Positions 7,631-14,895 of a stretch of DNA of 16,011 nt are shown piece after piece. This stretch comes from CAYQOX01 sp964419335. Its GTDB lineage: Bacteria > Hinthialibacterota > Hinthialibacteria > Hinthialibacterales > Hinthialibacteraceae. Position 1 is the first letter of the stretch. Each line of letters opens with the position of its first letter. The DNA is taken from positions 1 through 16,011 of the forward strand of contig CAYQOX010000075.1 in the NCBI GenBank assembly GCA_964419335.1, written 5' to 3'. The notes beneath the pieces were generated by a model that was given only the letters and a program-made list of their open reading frames with translations, was not told the origin of the DNA and did no database searches. The translations under genes were made by a program, and so were the position numbers.

Positions 7631-7660
7631 AAAAAAGCCCTGGATTTTGCTCCAGGGCTT
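7631..7660 (-). terminator. Rho-independent terminator oriented on the minus strand
   Basis: AAGCCCTGGA at 7635-7644 and TCCAGGGCTT at 7651-7660 form a perfect 10-bp stem around a 6-nt loop. Read on the minus strand, the stem is followed by TTTTTT (the complement of 7631-7636). It lies upstream of the LOG promoter, and no minus-strand gene ends just before it. It may insulate LOG from read-through, or end an unseen antisense or small RNA. On the + strand the trailing bases (ATCTTCGTATTTT) are a poorer U-tract. Confidence 0.7.
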
Positions 7661-7728
7661 ATCTTCGTATTTTACACATAAACGTTTTCGATGGGTTTTA
7701 GTTAAAATTACTTGAAACCGTCAAATTC

Positions 7729-7757
7729 TTGCATTTAGAGTGGGGGTGGGTTACAAT
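7729..7757 (+). promoter_or_regulatory. Sigma70-like promoter of the def-fmt operon
   Basis: TTGCAT at 7729-7734 and TACAAT at 7752-7757 are separated by exactly 17 nt. Transcription would start near 7764, about 62 nt before def. The spacer is G-rich (GTGGGGGTGGG). Confidence 0.6.
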
Positions 7758-7825
7758 AAAGTTCAACTACATAGGTGCAAGCATTACAAGGTAATAATTG
7801 CCAAACCACCCAGGAGTGATTCAAA

Positions 7826-8326
7826 ATGGCTAGATTGAAAATTCGCATTTATGGAGACGAGGTATTGAGAAAAAAAAACCGTTATGTGAAGCAATTTGAC
7901 GAGAAATTGAAAAAACTCGTGGATGAAATGTTTGAATTTATGTATGAATATCAGGGGATTGGTTTGGCTGCTCCCCAAGTGGGTATTTCCAAGCGACTTT
8001 TCGTTGTGGATACCCTGGAGGAAGGCGAAAAAATTGCTTTGGCGAATCCAAAAATCGTGTGGAAGAGCAATGAAACGGTTACGATGAAGGAAGGTTGCCT
8101 CTCCATTCCTGAGGTTGAGGGGGAGGTGGTGCGTTCGGAACGGATTCGCGTTAAAGCCCAGGATCCCTATACCGGCGACGACCTCGAATTTTACGCGGAG
8201 GGACTTTTTGCCCGGGTTATACAACATGAGAATGACCATTTGCATGGTATATTGTTTATCGATCATTTATCGGAAGCCGATCGATCTTCTATCGATCGAA
8301 AACTTCAAGAATTAGCAGCTGCATAG
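7826..8326 (+). CDS. def: Peptide deformylase
   Basis: The enzyme removes the N-formyl group from the initiator methionine of nascent proteins at the ribosome, using a bound Fe2+ or other divalent metal. All three family motifs are intact: GIGLAAPQ at residues 44-51, EGCLS at 89-93 with the metal ligand Cys91, and QHENDHLHG around 133-141 with ligands His134 and His138 and catalytic Glu135. The length of 166 residues is normal for a type I deformylase. AGGAG at 7812-7816 lies 9 nt before the ATG. It is the first gene after the promoter at 7729-7757 and is followed by fmt after 52 nt, the classic def-fmt pair, so the enzymes that add and remove the formyl group are co-expressed. Confidence 0.97.
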   Translation: MARLKIRIYGDEVLRKKNRYVKQFDEKLKKLVDEMFEFMYEYQGIGLAAPQVGISKRLFVVDTLEEGEKIALANPKIVWKSNETVTMKEGCLSIPEVEGEVVRSERIRVKAQDPYTGDDLEFYAEGLFARVIQHENDHLHGILFIDHLSEADRSSIDRKLQELAAA

Positions 8327-8378
8327 AATTCCGAAATTGAATAGGTTTATACGAACCGGGTGAATAGATAAAAAACTT

Positions 8379-9314
8379 ATGAGTCTACGCGCTCTTTTTT
8401 TTGGCACACCTCAATTTGCGGTTCCTACGCTCAAGACTTTGATAGAATGTCCCGATATCGAAGTGACCGGAGTGTTAACCCAGCCCGACCGGCCAGCCGG
8501 TCGGGGAAAACATTTTCACCCCCCTCCTGTTAAGCAAATCGCATTGGAGTATAAACTGGATATTCTCCAGCCAGAAAAACTCAAAGAACCTCACGTGATG
8601 CCCTGGCTGGAATCGCATAATCCCGATGTCATTGTCGTGGTGGCTTATGGCGGTTTTGTTATGAAAAAAGTACGTGAGTTCCCTATGCATGGGTGTATCA
8701 ATCTTCATCCCTCGCTTTTACCCAAATACCGGGGTGCTGCTCCGATTCATTGGGCTATTCTCAATGGGGATAAGGAAAGCGGGAATACAACCATGTATCT
8801 TTCTGCAGGATGGGACAGCGGGGATATGATTTATCAAGAAAAAATGCCTATTCACGATCACGATACGTATGGAACCTTAGCCGAACGTCTCTCTCAGCAT
8901 GGGGCCGATTTAATGATAAGGACCCTTCTCGACGTGGATCATGGAAGGGCTCCTCGTATTCCTCAAAACCATGAAGAAGCCGTCATGGCTCCCATGATTC
9001 AAAAAGAGGAGGCCTATATTCAATGGGATCGCAGCGCACGCGAGATTTTTAATCAAGTGCGTGGAATGAACCCGATACCCGGTGCGTATACGATTTATCA
9101 AGGCGAGCGATGGAAGATCTTTTGGGTTGATATCATTGAGCAACCCCCTCAACATCCAGGCACCATTCTTACCACCGCCTTTAATACGATCCGTGTTTCT
9201 GCACGAGATGCGGTCGTTGAAATCAAAGAACTACAACCTCCCGGTAAAAAGCCCATGTCGGTTGCCGAGTTCCTTCGCGGGCATGAGGTGAAAACCGGTA
9301 TTTCCTTCGATTGA
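8379..9314 (+). CDS. fmt: Methionyl-tRNA formyltransferase
   Basis: Fmt transfers a formyl group from 10-formyltetrahydrofolate to Met-tRNAfMet, creating the initiator fMet-tRNA. The N-terminal formyltransferase domain (~1-190) shows LFFGTPQFAVPTL, then TQPDRPAGRG in the tRNA-contacting loop, VVAYGGF, and the catalytic set Asn108, His110 and Asp146 in NLHPSLLPKYRGAAP and the SAGWDSGD loop. The C-terminal OB-like domain (~205-305) has QVRGMNPIPGAYT and ends in VAEFLRGHEVKTGISF, both typical. At 311 residues it matches the usual length. No good Shine-Dalgarno precedes the ATG (AGATAAAAAACTT). Translation may depend on its place after def, 52 nt upstream. The following membrane-protein gene starts 3 nt after its stop codon. 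Confidence 0.97.
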   Translation: MSLRALFFGTPQFAVPTLKTLIECPDIEVTGVLTQPDRPAGRGKHFHPPPVKQIALEYKLDILQPEKLKEPHVMPWLESHNPDVIVVVAYGGFVMKKVREFPMHGCINLHPSLLPKYRGAAPIHWAILNGDKESGNTTMYLSAGWDSGDMIYQEKMPIHDHDTYGTLAERLSQHGADLMIRTLLDVDHGRAPRIPQNHEEAVMAPMIQKEEAYIQWDRSAREIFNQVRGMNPIPGAYTIYQGERWKIFWVDIIEQPPQHPGTILTTAFNTIRVSARDAVVEIKELQPPGKKPMSVAEFLRGHEVKTGISFD

Positions 9315-9317
9315 TTT

Positions 9318-10874
9318 ATGAGTCAATGCTTTCCCATGGTCAAGCAGGATCTTGGTATTCATGCACTAGCGTTCTTGGTGCAGGCGGCAGGATTGGCTTA
9401 CACCGATTTTTTTTATAAGGGTTCTACACCCCCGTGGGTTTTTCCTTTTTTCTTACTACTCGCGGCTCTCACTCTCTTCCGCCTCAAGGAATATCAATCT
9501 CATTTTAAAAGCCGTTCTATTTTTATTCCTGCTTTCATGGCTATTTTTATATACGGCTTTTGTTTGATCAACGAGATGGGGCCTAGTTTTTGGTCTTTAA
9601 TCATTCCCCGGCAATTTCCAGTAATCATGCGTATTTTGGGATATCATCTTCTGTTATTGTTGCTCCATCCCAGTATTTTTCTTTGGCTGCAAAAAGAGGG
9701 AAAGCGCGTTCATGCGTGGTTATCCCATCATGGGTATTATCACGGGAAAGTATGGGTTCTTCTGTTACTATTCGCTTTCTTTCTCTGGATATTGCGCAGT
9801 CAGAATATCTCTCCGGATGGATATGATTGGCTGCGGCATAGTGTATGGCCTTTGAATTGGGCGAATTATCTGCGTGAACCTCTGGGAACGCTCCTCTTTC
9901 GAATTGCCACCCTGACCGGGATCCAGGTTCTCCACTGGCCTGCTTATATCAGTATTGTGGTCTTTATTATCCTGTGTGCCTGCATCAGCACGTGGATCAT
10001 GGCTCATGTGTTTCGCATGATATTAGGTACCGAATATCGCATTTGGGCTTTGTTCGTCCTCCTGAGTTGTGCAGGCTATACCCAAGTTTTCGCAGGGAAT
10101 ATCGAAGTCTACGCTTTACTTCACACGGGACTCGCTTTCTTCTTGTTTAGCGCTTTTCGTTATATCCACAACAAGACTTCGGCTTGGGAGCCGGGGATTA
10201 CCTTTGCATTTCTTTTTTGTATTCATTTATCTGCCGCCTGGTGGTTTCTGGTTTTTGTTGCTTTGCCTTGGTTGAAAAAAGAGTTTGCCCAAAATATCCA
10301 AGATTCGAGTCAAAAAGAGTGGATTTATTTATTGAGTGGATTTTTCCTCTTTGCTGGTCTTTTTTTCTTTTATGTGATGCTGGTTCGCTATGAAGGACGT
10401 CTAGATTATTTGCTAAACCATTTTTGGAGTGATCAGGTGATGTATTGTGGCAACGATGCAGCGATGTTTCATTCATGGACCACTTTCCTACGCGCCGAAC
10501 ATTATCTCGATATGATGAATGAGTACCTATACCTCATGGCGGCAGTGCTCCCTTTATTGGGCGTTCTTCTTTTTAATCTTCGGCGAATGAAATCTCTCAC
10601 CTCACTTCATTATTGGGTTTTGGCGTTGGCTGGATTTTATTTTTTGTACAGTGTTCTTTGGCATCCTGATCGCCCTTTTTCGATGGATTGGGATATCTTC
10701 AGCGGTCTGACGGTTCCAATGGTATTGCTTGTTATGTATGGGATAATCCATCTCGATCTTCCAGATCAAACGAAGAAATATTGTCTTTATCAAAGCGCGG
10801 TTTTCTCGGCGGTACTCCTCTTTTTCCAACTTTTACGCAATCACACCAAAATATCCGACTGGCCTTTATATTAA
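9318..10874 (+). CDS. Multi-spanning membrane protein, GT-C glycosyltransferase-like, 518 aa
   Basis: I do not recognise a named family. The protein has roughly 10-12 hydrophobic membrane segments, for example near residues 40-55, 68-83, 108-124, 145-160, 210-235, 243-256, 266-280, 295-318, 336-356, 405-418, 431-447, 464-478 and 492-506. After the fourth segment lies an acidic loop, SPDGYDW (165-171). Later come GYTQVFAGNIEVYALL (253-268) and HPDRPFSMDWDIFS (449-462). An acidic loop early in the protein and aromatic-acidic motifs between membrane segments resemble lipid-linked-sugar-dependent GT-C (PMT/GT39-like) enzymes, so transfer of a sugar on the periplasmic face is possible. The ATG at 9318 has no Shine-Dalgarno site but is only 3 nt past the fmt stop, which suggests translational coupling. 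An in-frame ATG at 9336 is an alternative. Membrane localisation is sure, enzymatic function is a guess. Confidence 0.8.
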   Translation: MSQCFPMVKQDLGIHALAFLVQAAGLAYTDFFYKGSTPPWVFPFFLLLAALTLFRLKEYQSHFKSRSIFIPAFMAIFIYGFCLINEMGPSFWSLIIPRQFPVIMRILGYHLLLLLLHPSIFLWLQKEGKRVHAWLSHHGYYHGKVWVLLLLFAFFLWILRSQNISPDGYDWLRHSVWPLNWANYLREPLGTLLFRIATLTGIQVLHWPAYISIVVFIILCACISTWIMAHVFRMILGTEYRIWALFVLLSCAGYTQVFAGNIEVYALLHTGLAFFLFSAFRYIHNKTSAWEPGITFAFLFCIHLSAAWWFLVFVALPWLKKEFAQNIQDSSQKEWIYLLSGFFLFAGLFFFYVMLVRYEGRLDYLLNHFWSDQVMYCGNDAAMFHSWTTFLRAEHYLDMMNEYLYLMAAVLPLLGVLLFNLRRMKSLTSLHYWVLALAGFYFLYSVLWHPDRPFSMDWDIFSGLTVPMVLLVMYGIIHLDLPDQTKKYCLYQSAVFSAVLLFFQLLRNHTKISDWPLY

Positions 10875-10889
10875 AACTGTTCATGCTTC

Positions 10890-10918
10890 TTGATCCAAAA
10901 CCTCCCCTCTGCTATGTT
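10890..10918 (+). promoter_or_regulatory. Possible promoter of ndk
   Basis: TTGATC at 10890-10895 and TATGTT at 10913-10918 are spaced by 17 nt in the 91-nt gap before ndk. Transcription would start near 10925, leaving a short leader. Both hexamers are only partial matches. Confidence 0.4.
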
Positions 10919-10965
10919 ATTCCGGATTTAGAGCCGATAAAGAAATTGGAAGATAAAGGATAACC

Positions 10966-11382
10966 ATGGAAAGAACGCTTTTACTTGTAAAACCTGACGG
11001 TGTAAAACGTAAATTGGTAGGCGAGATCATATCCCGCATGGAACGCCGCGATTGGACGTTGGTTGGAATGAAATTGATGAAAGTTTCACGTGAACTGGCC
11101 GAACGGCATTATCAAGAGCATAAGGAAAAACCTTTCTTCGGTGAATTGATAGAATACATTACCAGTGCGCCGATTGTGGCCATGGTGTGGGAGGGGAATC
11201 AAATCGTTAGCGCAACTCGGGTGATGATGGGGAAGACGAATCCTATTGAGGCTGACCCAGGTACCATACGCGGAGATTACGGCAATAATTTTACCCAAAA
11301 TATCGTTCATGGTAGTGATTCTCCCGAAAGTGCTGAACGTGAAATCGAACTATTTTTCAACGAGGAAGAATTCTACAAGTAG
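10966..11382 (+). CDS. ndk: Nucleoside-diphosphate kinase
   Basis: Ndk moves the gamma-phosphate of ATP onto other (deoxy)nucleoside diphosphates through a phosphohistidine intermediate, keeping NTP and dNTP pools balanced in the cytoplasm. ERTLLLVKPDGVKR opens the protein, with Lys9 binding phosphate. The active-site motif NIVHGSDSPESAERE carries His115. TNPIEADPGTIRGDYG (91-106) contains the nucleotide-binding Thr and Arg residues. The 138 residues fit the short bacterial class. AAAGGA at 10955-10960 lies 5 nt before the ATG. Confidence 0.97.
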   Translation: MERTLLLVKPDGVKRKLVGEIISRMERRDWTLVGMKLMKVSRELAERHYQEHKEKPFFGELIEYITSAPIVAMVWEGNQIVSATRVMMGKTNPIEADPGTIRGDYGNNFTQNIVHGSDSPESAEREIELFFNEEEFYK

Positions 11383-11434
11383 TTCAAAGAAAAATTTCAA
11401 AAAAATTCTTTGAGGAACTCGGTTTTTTCAAAGC
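11382..11434 (+). terminator. Weak candidate terminator after ndk
   Basis: GTTCAAAGAA begins within the ndk stop codon and can pair with TTCTTTG-A-GGAAC at 11406-11418, leaving a small bulge. GGTTTTTT follows two bases later. The stem is A/T-rich and imperfect, so termination may be partial. Confidence 0.4.
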
Positions 11435-11437
11435 TTG

Positions 11438-11446
11438 TGCTACAAT
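11438..11446 (+). promoter_or_regulatory. Extended -10 promoter of the tRNA-Met gene
   Basis: TGC at 11438-11440 directly precedes TACAAT at 11441-11446, forming an extended -10 element. No clear -35 is present at the right distance. Transcription would start about 55 nt before the tRNA. Confidence 0.5.
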
Positions 11447-11507
11447 AATTAACGGAAACGGTATTAAGTTGCTGAGAAATTCTCATCGGCTTTTCGTAAG
11501 TTGAAGT

Positions 11508-11584
11508 GGCGGCGTAGCTCAAGTGGTTAGAGCACACGGCTCATATCCGTGGCGTTCGGGGTTCGAGTCCCTGCGCCGCTACCA
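11508..11584 (+). tRNA. tRNA-Met(CAT), elongator type
   Basis: A full cloverleaf is visible. The acceptor GGCGGCG (11508-11514) pairs with CGCCGCT (11574-11580), with a G-U first pair. The D stem is GCTC/GAGC, and the anticodon stem CACGG/CCGTG encloses the loop CTCATAT with anticodon CAT at 11542-11544. There is a 5-nt variable loop, and the T arm CGGGG-TTCGAGT-CCCTG carries one G-U pair. The discriminator is A and the genome encodes CCA (11582-11584). Initiator features (an unpaired position 1-72, three G-C pairs next to the anticodon loop, A11-U24) are missing, so this reads elongator AUG codons. tRNA-Ile2 with a lysidine-modified CAT is the alternative. The close match of the GGCGGCGTAGCTC start to bacterial elongator tRNA-Met favours Met. 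Confidence 0.95.
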
Positions 11585-11600
11585 AATTATTAGCGAAAAC

Positions 11601-11635
11601 ATGGCAGCTTCGTTTAGGAAAGTTGCCATTTTTTA
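11601..11635 (+). terminator. Rho-independent terminator after tRNA-Met
   Basis: ATGGCAGCTT (11601-11610) pairs with AAGTTGCCAT (11620-11629) over 10 bp with one G-U, around a 9-nt loop. TTTTTT follows (11629-11634). It lies 17 nt after the tRNA CCA end and separates the tRNA transcript from hemL. Confidence 0.8.
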
Positions 11636-11646
11636 TCTCTATACAA

Positions 11647-11676
11647 TTGAAAACTTTTTCGTTACTTTTCTATCTG
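11647..11676 (+). promoter_or_regulatory. Weak candidate promoter for hemL
   Basis: TTGAAA at 11647-11652 and TATCTG at 11671-11676 are 18 nt apart, in the T-rich stretch between the tRNA terminator and hemL. The -10 is a poor match. A promoter is expected somewhere here because a terminator lies just upstream. Confidence 0.3.
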
Positions 11677-11698
11677 TTTGTATGTTTAAAGTATAGGA

Positions 11699-12997
11699 AT
11701 GTCTGAAAACATTATTATGGAAAAATCCACGAGTCTTTATCAAATCGCCAGAAGTCTAATGCCCGGAGGAGTGAATAGTCCCGTTCGCGCGTGGAACGCT
11801 GTGGGAGGCGAACCTTTTTTTGTTAAGCGTGGGAAGGGATGTATGATCTCCGATGAAGACGAGCGATCCTACATCGATTATGTTTGTTCATGGGGACCTC
11901 TGATTCTCGGTCATGCTCATAACGAAGTAGTCGAGGCGGTCAAACAAGCCGCGGAAGCAGGTTTATCCTTCGGTTGTCCGACTCACCGAGAAGTAAGTTT
12001 AGCGCGCATGTTGGTGGAATCAGTTCCATCGATCGAAATGGTGCGCTTGGTCAATTCTGGCACTGAGGCCACGCTGAGTGCGATCCGTTTAGCTCGTGGA
12101 TATACCGGCCGCGATAAAATCGTGAAGATGATCGGCGGGTATCATGGCCATCATGATGCACTCCTCGCTCAAGCGGGTTCAGGTGTTGCCACGCTTTCCA
12201 TCCCTAGCACACCAGGGGTGCCAGAATCCGTGGTGAAAGACACAATTCTTGTGCCCTATAATGATGCGGAAGCAGTAAAACAAGCCTTTGAAGAGCATCC
12301 CGATGAAATCGCTTGTGTAATTCTTGAGCCGGTCGCCGGCAATATGGGAGTTGTTGCTCCTGCAGAAGGTTACTTGCAGGCTTTGCGGGATATTACCCAG
12401 CAGAACCAGGCGTTATTGGTTTTCGACGAAGTGATGTGCGGCTTTCGGGTCGCTTATGGCGGTGCTCAAGAACGTTACGGCGTTCTTCCCGATATCACCA
12501 CACTAGGGAAAATCATTGGGGGCGGTATGCCCATAGGCGCTTATGGAGCGCGAGCCGAAATTATGGAACGGATGGCGCCTACGGGCGATGTCTATCAGGC
12601 AGGCACTCTTTCTGGCAATCCTGTAGCCACCGCGTGTGGAATGGCCACGTTGCAACTCCTCAAAACCGGCGGTGTGTATGATTCTCTCGAACAAAAAGCC
12701 CAAACCCTTATTGATGGTCTTTATAAAGAAGCAGAGAGCGCAGGAATCCCTGTGCAAATCAATCATGTTGGCTCAATGATGACGCTCTTCTTTACCGATT
12801 CTTCGGTGACTGATTTTGCGAGCGCAGCGGCCAGCGATACTAAGCGTTATGGGTTATTCTGGCAAAAAATGTTGGAACAGGGAATTTATCTACCGCCTTC
12901 GGCATTTGAAGCCTGGTTCCTTTCAACCGCCCATGCCAACCGTGAAATTGAACGGACGGTTCGGGCTGCGGGCAATGCGTTTAAATCTTTGGCATAA
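11699..12997 (+). CDS. hemL: Glutamate-1-semialdehyde 2,1-aminomutase
   Basis: HemL is a PLP enzyme that converts glutamate-1-semialdehyde to 5-aminolevulinate, the last step of the C5 route into tetrapyrrole (heme, cobalamin) synthesis. Family marks are LMPGGVNSPVRAW at residues 20-32, VNSGTEATLSAIRLARG (118-134), the GYHGHHDALL loop (147-156), VFDEVMCGFR (241-250) with the PLP-ring Asp243, the Schiff-base Lys271 in TTLGKIIGGGMPIGA, and YQAGTLSGNPVA further on. The 432 residues match the usual ~430. The ATG at 11699 has AGGA only 1-2 nt upstream, which is close for a ribosome site. Met7 (11717) is the other possible start. The gene stands alone between the tRNA terminator and a strong 3' terminator, with no other heme genes in view. 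Confidence 0.96.
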   Translation: MSENIIMEKSTSLYQIARSLMPGGVNSPVRAWNAVGGEPFFVKRGKGCMISDEDERSYIDYVCSWGPLILGHAHNEVVEAVKQAAEAGLSFGCPTHREVSLARMLVESVPSIEMVRLVNSGTEATLSAIRLARGYTGRDKIVKMIGGYHGHHDALLAQAGSGVATLSIPSTPGVPESVVKDTILVPYNDAEAVKQAFEEHPDEIACVILEPVAGNMGVVAPAEGYLQALRDITQQNQALLVFDEVMCGFRVAYGGAQERYGVLPDITTLGKIIGGGMPIGAYGARAEIMERMAPTGDVYQAGTLSGNPVATACGMATLQLLKTGGVYDSLEQKAQTLIDGLYKEAESAGIPVQINHVGSMMTLFFTDSSVTDFASAAASDTKRYGLFWQKMLEQGIYLPPSAFEAWFLSTAHANREIERTVRAAGNAFKSLA

Positions 12998-13035
12998 AAG
13001 AGGGTGGAGATTTCAGGTTTTCTCTCTTCTATAAA

Positions 13036-13065
13036 AAAAACCTGCTGAAGAATCAGCAGGTTTTT
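13036..13065. terminator. Bidirectional terminator between hemL and the secreted-protein gene
   Basis: AAAAACCTGCTGA (13036-13048) and TCAGCAGGTTTTT (13053-13065) form a 13-bp perfect stem with a 4-nt loop. The stem has A-runs on one side and T-runs on the other, so it can stop transcripts from both convergent genes. Confidence 0.9.
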
Positions 13066-13100
13066 CAATACGGTTTCAGCCACGAAACAAGAATTGAGAT

Positions 13101-14540
13101 TTAGTACAGCTCCCAGGTTTTAACTGGGGTGTCTTCCTTAAGTGGATTTTCCAACACGATAGCGAACGTATGTTCTTCTGGTGTTAATCCTCCTGTATCA
13201 GGGTCAAGATTAATGCCATCCGCAGCAATGATGATGCGTTGGTTATCCATGGAAACATTCACTTCTTTGGAGAGAAAGCCTTGCGTATCTCCACCCGCTT
13301 TGTCATGGTTTTGAAAAGCGAAAAAGGTGGGGGTTACGGGTTCTAAGTCACTGTCTAAAATACGGGCAACAACTTGGGATTCAACTCCTTCGGTTTCCAC
13401 TTCATAGCAGAGACAAACATTCCCTTTTTCATCGACCGCTAAATCACCTCGATCAAAATTACCATAATCCCACATCTCAAGTTCGTTAACGACGACTTCA
13501 TCAACCGGTTCGCCCGTGAGGCCGTTGATCGCTGCCACCACCATATCACCGACTTCTTTATCTTTGCCCAGAATGTACACATTTTCTCCATCGATAGAAG
13601 CTGCGATACGAGTGCCATCGCCACGTCCGGTGTCTCCTACCATCGTCCAGTCTTCTTGATTGACCACATGCAGCATGTTCCCATCGTTGTCATAGAGAGT
13701 CATGATCCCTTCGGTGCGAACCGCGAATCCCCCATCAAACGCAGCTACATTTGACCAAATACTATGGCTGGAATCATCCCCCGCTGCGTTGAAAGGCTCT
13801 TTAACCACTTCACCGGTTTCCCCATCGAAGATCGTTGCGACGGCCGCACGGAAAGAAACTAAAACGTTATTTCGCTCTTCGACCACGACGAGGATATTCC
13901 CATTGGATAGAATGCGCATATCGCCTCCGAAACGCATCTGGTCCGATTGGGTTCCGGAGATATCCGTTGCCATATAAACCGGATCAATGACATTGGAGAT
14001 GGGTTCGGGGCCATCGGAGGTTTTGTTGAAAAACTGCACCGCGGCTAACTGTTGGGAAACATACGTAAAATCACCATCCCACCGTCCATCGGTGTTAAAC
14101 TCATCATACATATAGGGGGTTGATTCTTGACCCGTAACGTAGAGCGTTCCACCGGGGCGGCGATCGGTAGCGATTCGTGGTGGGTTCCCGGAATCACGGG
14201 CTTCGTTGAACGGACCAACATAGGGCTCTCCATCATCCGTATAAAAAGCCCAGTATTCTTCCATGCTTCCATCCGGATTAAAGAAAGCGACTTTCGAGTT
14301 AAAACCGCTGGTTAATCCTTCCGGATAAGCGCCGGCAATAACCGCCAAGGTTCCATCTCCGAAAACATCCGTAAAAGGTTCCCAATATTTCCCCATCTCT
14401 ACACTGGATTTAAACAACACCGTATCGGGGACTAAGACATTGACTCCTGCCTCCTCATGGTTTACCGGAACATCTTCCTGAGAAAGGCTTAGCGGTACGA
14501 GAACTACGAGCAATCCTAAGAATACGACTCCTCTGTACAT
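13101..14540 (-). CDS. Secreted protein of unknown function, probably beta-propeller-like, 479 aa
   Basis: I do not recognise a named family. The first 20 residues (MYRGVVFLGLLVVLVPLSLS) are a clear signal peptide, followed by an acidic mature protein (QEDVPVNHEE). The body repeats a loose pattern of a buried strand, a Gly/Asn turn and another strand: GDGTLAVIAGAYPEG, PGGTLYVTGQ, SNGNILVVVEERNN, DGGFAVRTEG, DGENVYILGKD, EKGNVCLCYEVE and NQRIIIAADG. Between them lie turns such as FDGETGEVVKEPF and INGLTGEPVDEVV. About six or seven such units would fit a WD/PQQ/NHL-type beta-propeller. There is no visible catalytic motif and no C-terminal sorting signal. AAAGGAGG on the minus strand lies about 9 nt before the ATG, a near-perfect ribosome site. 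The gene is single, with its own promoter and a shared terminator. Confidence 0.85.
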   Translation of the reverse strand: MYRGVVFLGLLVVLVPLSLSQEDVPVNHEEAGVNVLVPDTVLFKSSVEMGKYWEPFTDVFGDGTLAVIAGAYPEGLTSGFNSKVAFFNPDGSMEEYWAFYTDDGEPYVGPFNEARDSGNPPRIATDRRPGGTLYVTGQESTPYMYDEFNTDGRWDGDFTYVSQQLAAVQFFNKTSDGPEPISNVIDPVYMATDISGTQSDQMRFGGDMRILSNGNILVVVEERNNVLVSFRAAVATIFDGETGEVVKEPFNAAGDDSSHSIWSNVAAFDGGFAVRTEGIMTLYDNDGNMLHVVNQEDWTMVGDTGRGDGTRIAASIDGENVYILGKDKEVGDMVVAAINGLTGEPVDEVVVNELEMWDYGNFDRGDLAVDEKGNVCLCYEVETEGVESQVVARILDSDLEPVTPTFFAFQNHDKAGGDTQGFLSKEVNVSMDNQRIIIAADGINLDPDTGGLTPEEHTFAIVLENPLKEDTPVKTWELY

Positions 14541-14584
14541 AAAGTTGTACCTCCTTTAAAAAAAGTTGGATCTACTATAAGCCC

Positions 14585-14613
14585 AATTTAGCAAATGAAA
14601 AATAAAAAATCAA
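14585..14613 (-). promoter_or_regulatory. Promoter of the secreted beta-propeller-like gene
   Basis: On the minus strand the -35 TTGATT (complement of 14608-14613) and the -10 TAAATT (complement of 14585-14590) are 17 nt apart. TGC directly precedes the -10, as an extended -10. Transcription would start near 14578, about 38 nt before the ATG. Confidence 0.6.
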
Positions 14614-14895
14614 TAACTTTTTATAGTTTTATATAAAATATTAAAAAATTTTTGGGTGGTAGCTCAAACCACTGATGGCTTGACGTTTGTTTCTTTATGT
14701 GCTTCATTCAATTTGCGATCTCGTTTTTTAGTCGATATACTAAAACTCATTTATATTGCTCTCTCTGACTATCTTGGAGAACTGAGGATTGATCACCTCC
14801 CCAAAGTCCCTAATGTCTCTTGCAAAGAATTTTTATTCAACTGCGGCTTAATCGGAGGGTTCATTTTTAAAGTCTAATTAAAAGGAAAACCGCAA
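14614..14895. other. AT-rich boundary region and leader of the M64 gene
   Basis: This gap separates two divergent genes. It holds a very AT-rich part (14614-14653) and a small hairpin, GTGGT/ACCAC, at 14656-14672. A frame of 73 codons starting with GTG at 14656 has no Shine-Dalgarno site, no recognisable family, and contains the promoter at 14713-14741, so I do not call it a gene. The minus strand carries only short broken frames. The last ~150 nt are the predicted leader of the M64 gene. Confidence 0.5.
14713..14741 (+). promoter_or_regulatory. Likely promoter of the M64 metallopeptidase gene
   Basis: TTGCGA at 14713-14718 and TATACT at 14736-14741 have a 17-nt spacer. Transcription would start near 14748, giving a ~148-nt leader before the ATG at 14896. 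Confidence 0.5.

Noticed and set aside
7784..8266. A 160-codon minus-strand open frame opposite def
   Set aside because: Def on the + strand has all three catalytic motifs. The antisense frame has no family resemblance and no Shine-Dalgarno site.
10688..10963. A 91-codon + strand frame overlapping the end of the membrane-protein gene and ending 2 nt before ndk
   Set aside because: Its placement next to ndk looked like a small operon gene. However, two thirds of it lies out of frame within the membrane protein, it has no ribosome site, and the composition is that of a frame shadow.
11508..11584. Initiator tRNA-fMet as the identity of the CAT tRNA, attractive because def and fmt are nearby
   Set aside because: Position 1-72 is a G-U pair rather than a mismatch, the anticodon stem lacks three consecutive G-C pairs of the initiator kind, and the D stem has C11-G24. 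These are elongator features.
14656..14877. A 73-codon + strand frame directly before the M64 gene
   Set aside because: It starts with GTG inside a small hairpin, lacks a ribosome site, resembles no family I know, and contains the best promoter for the M64 gene.
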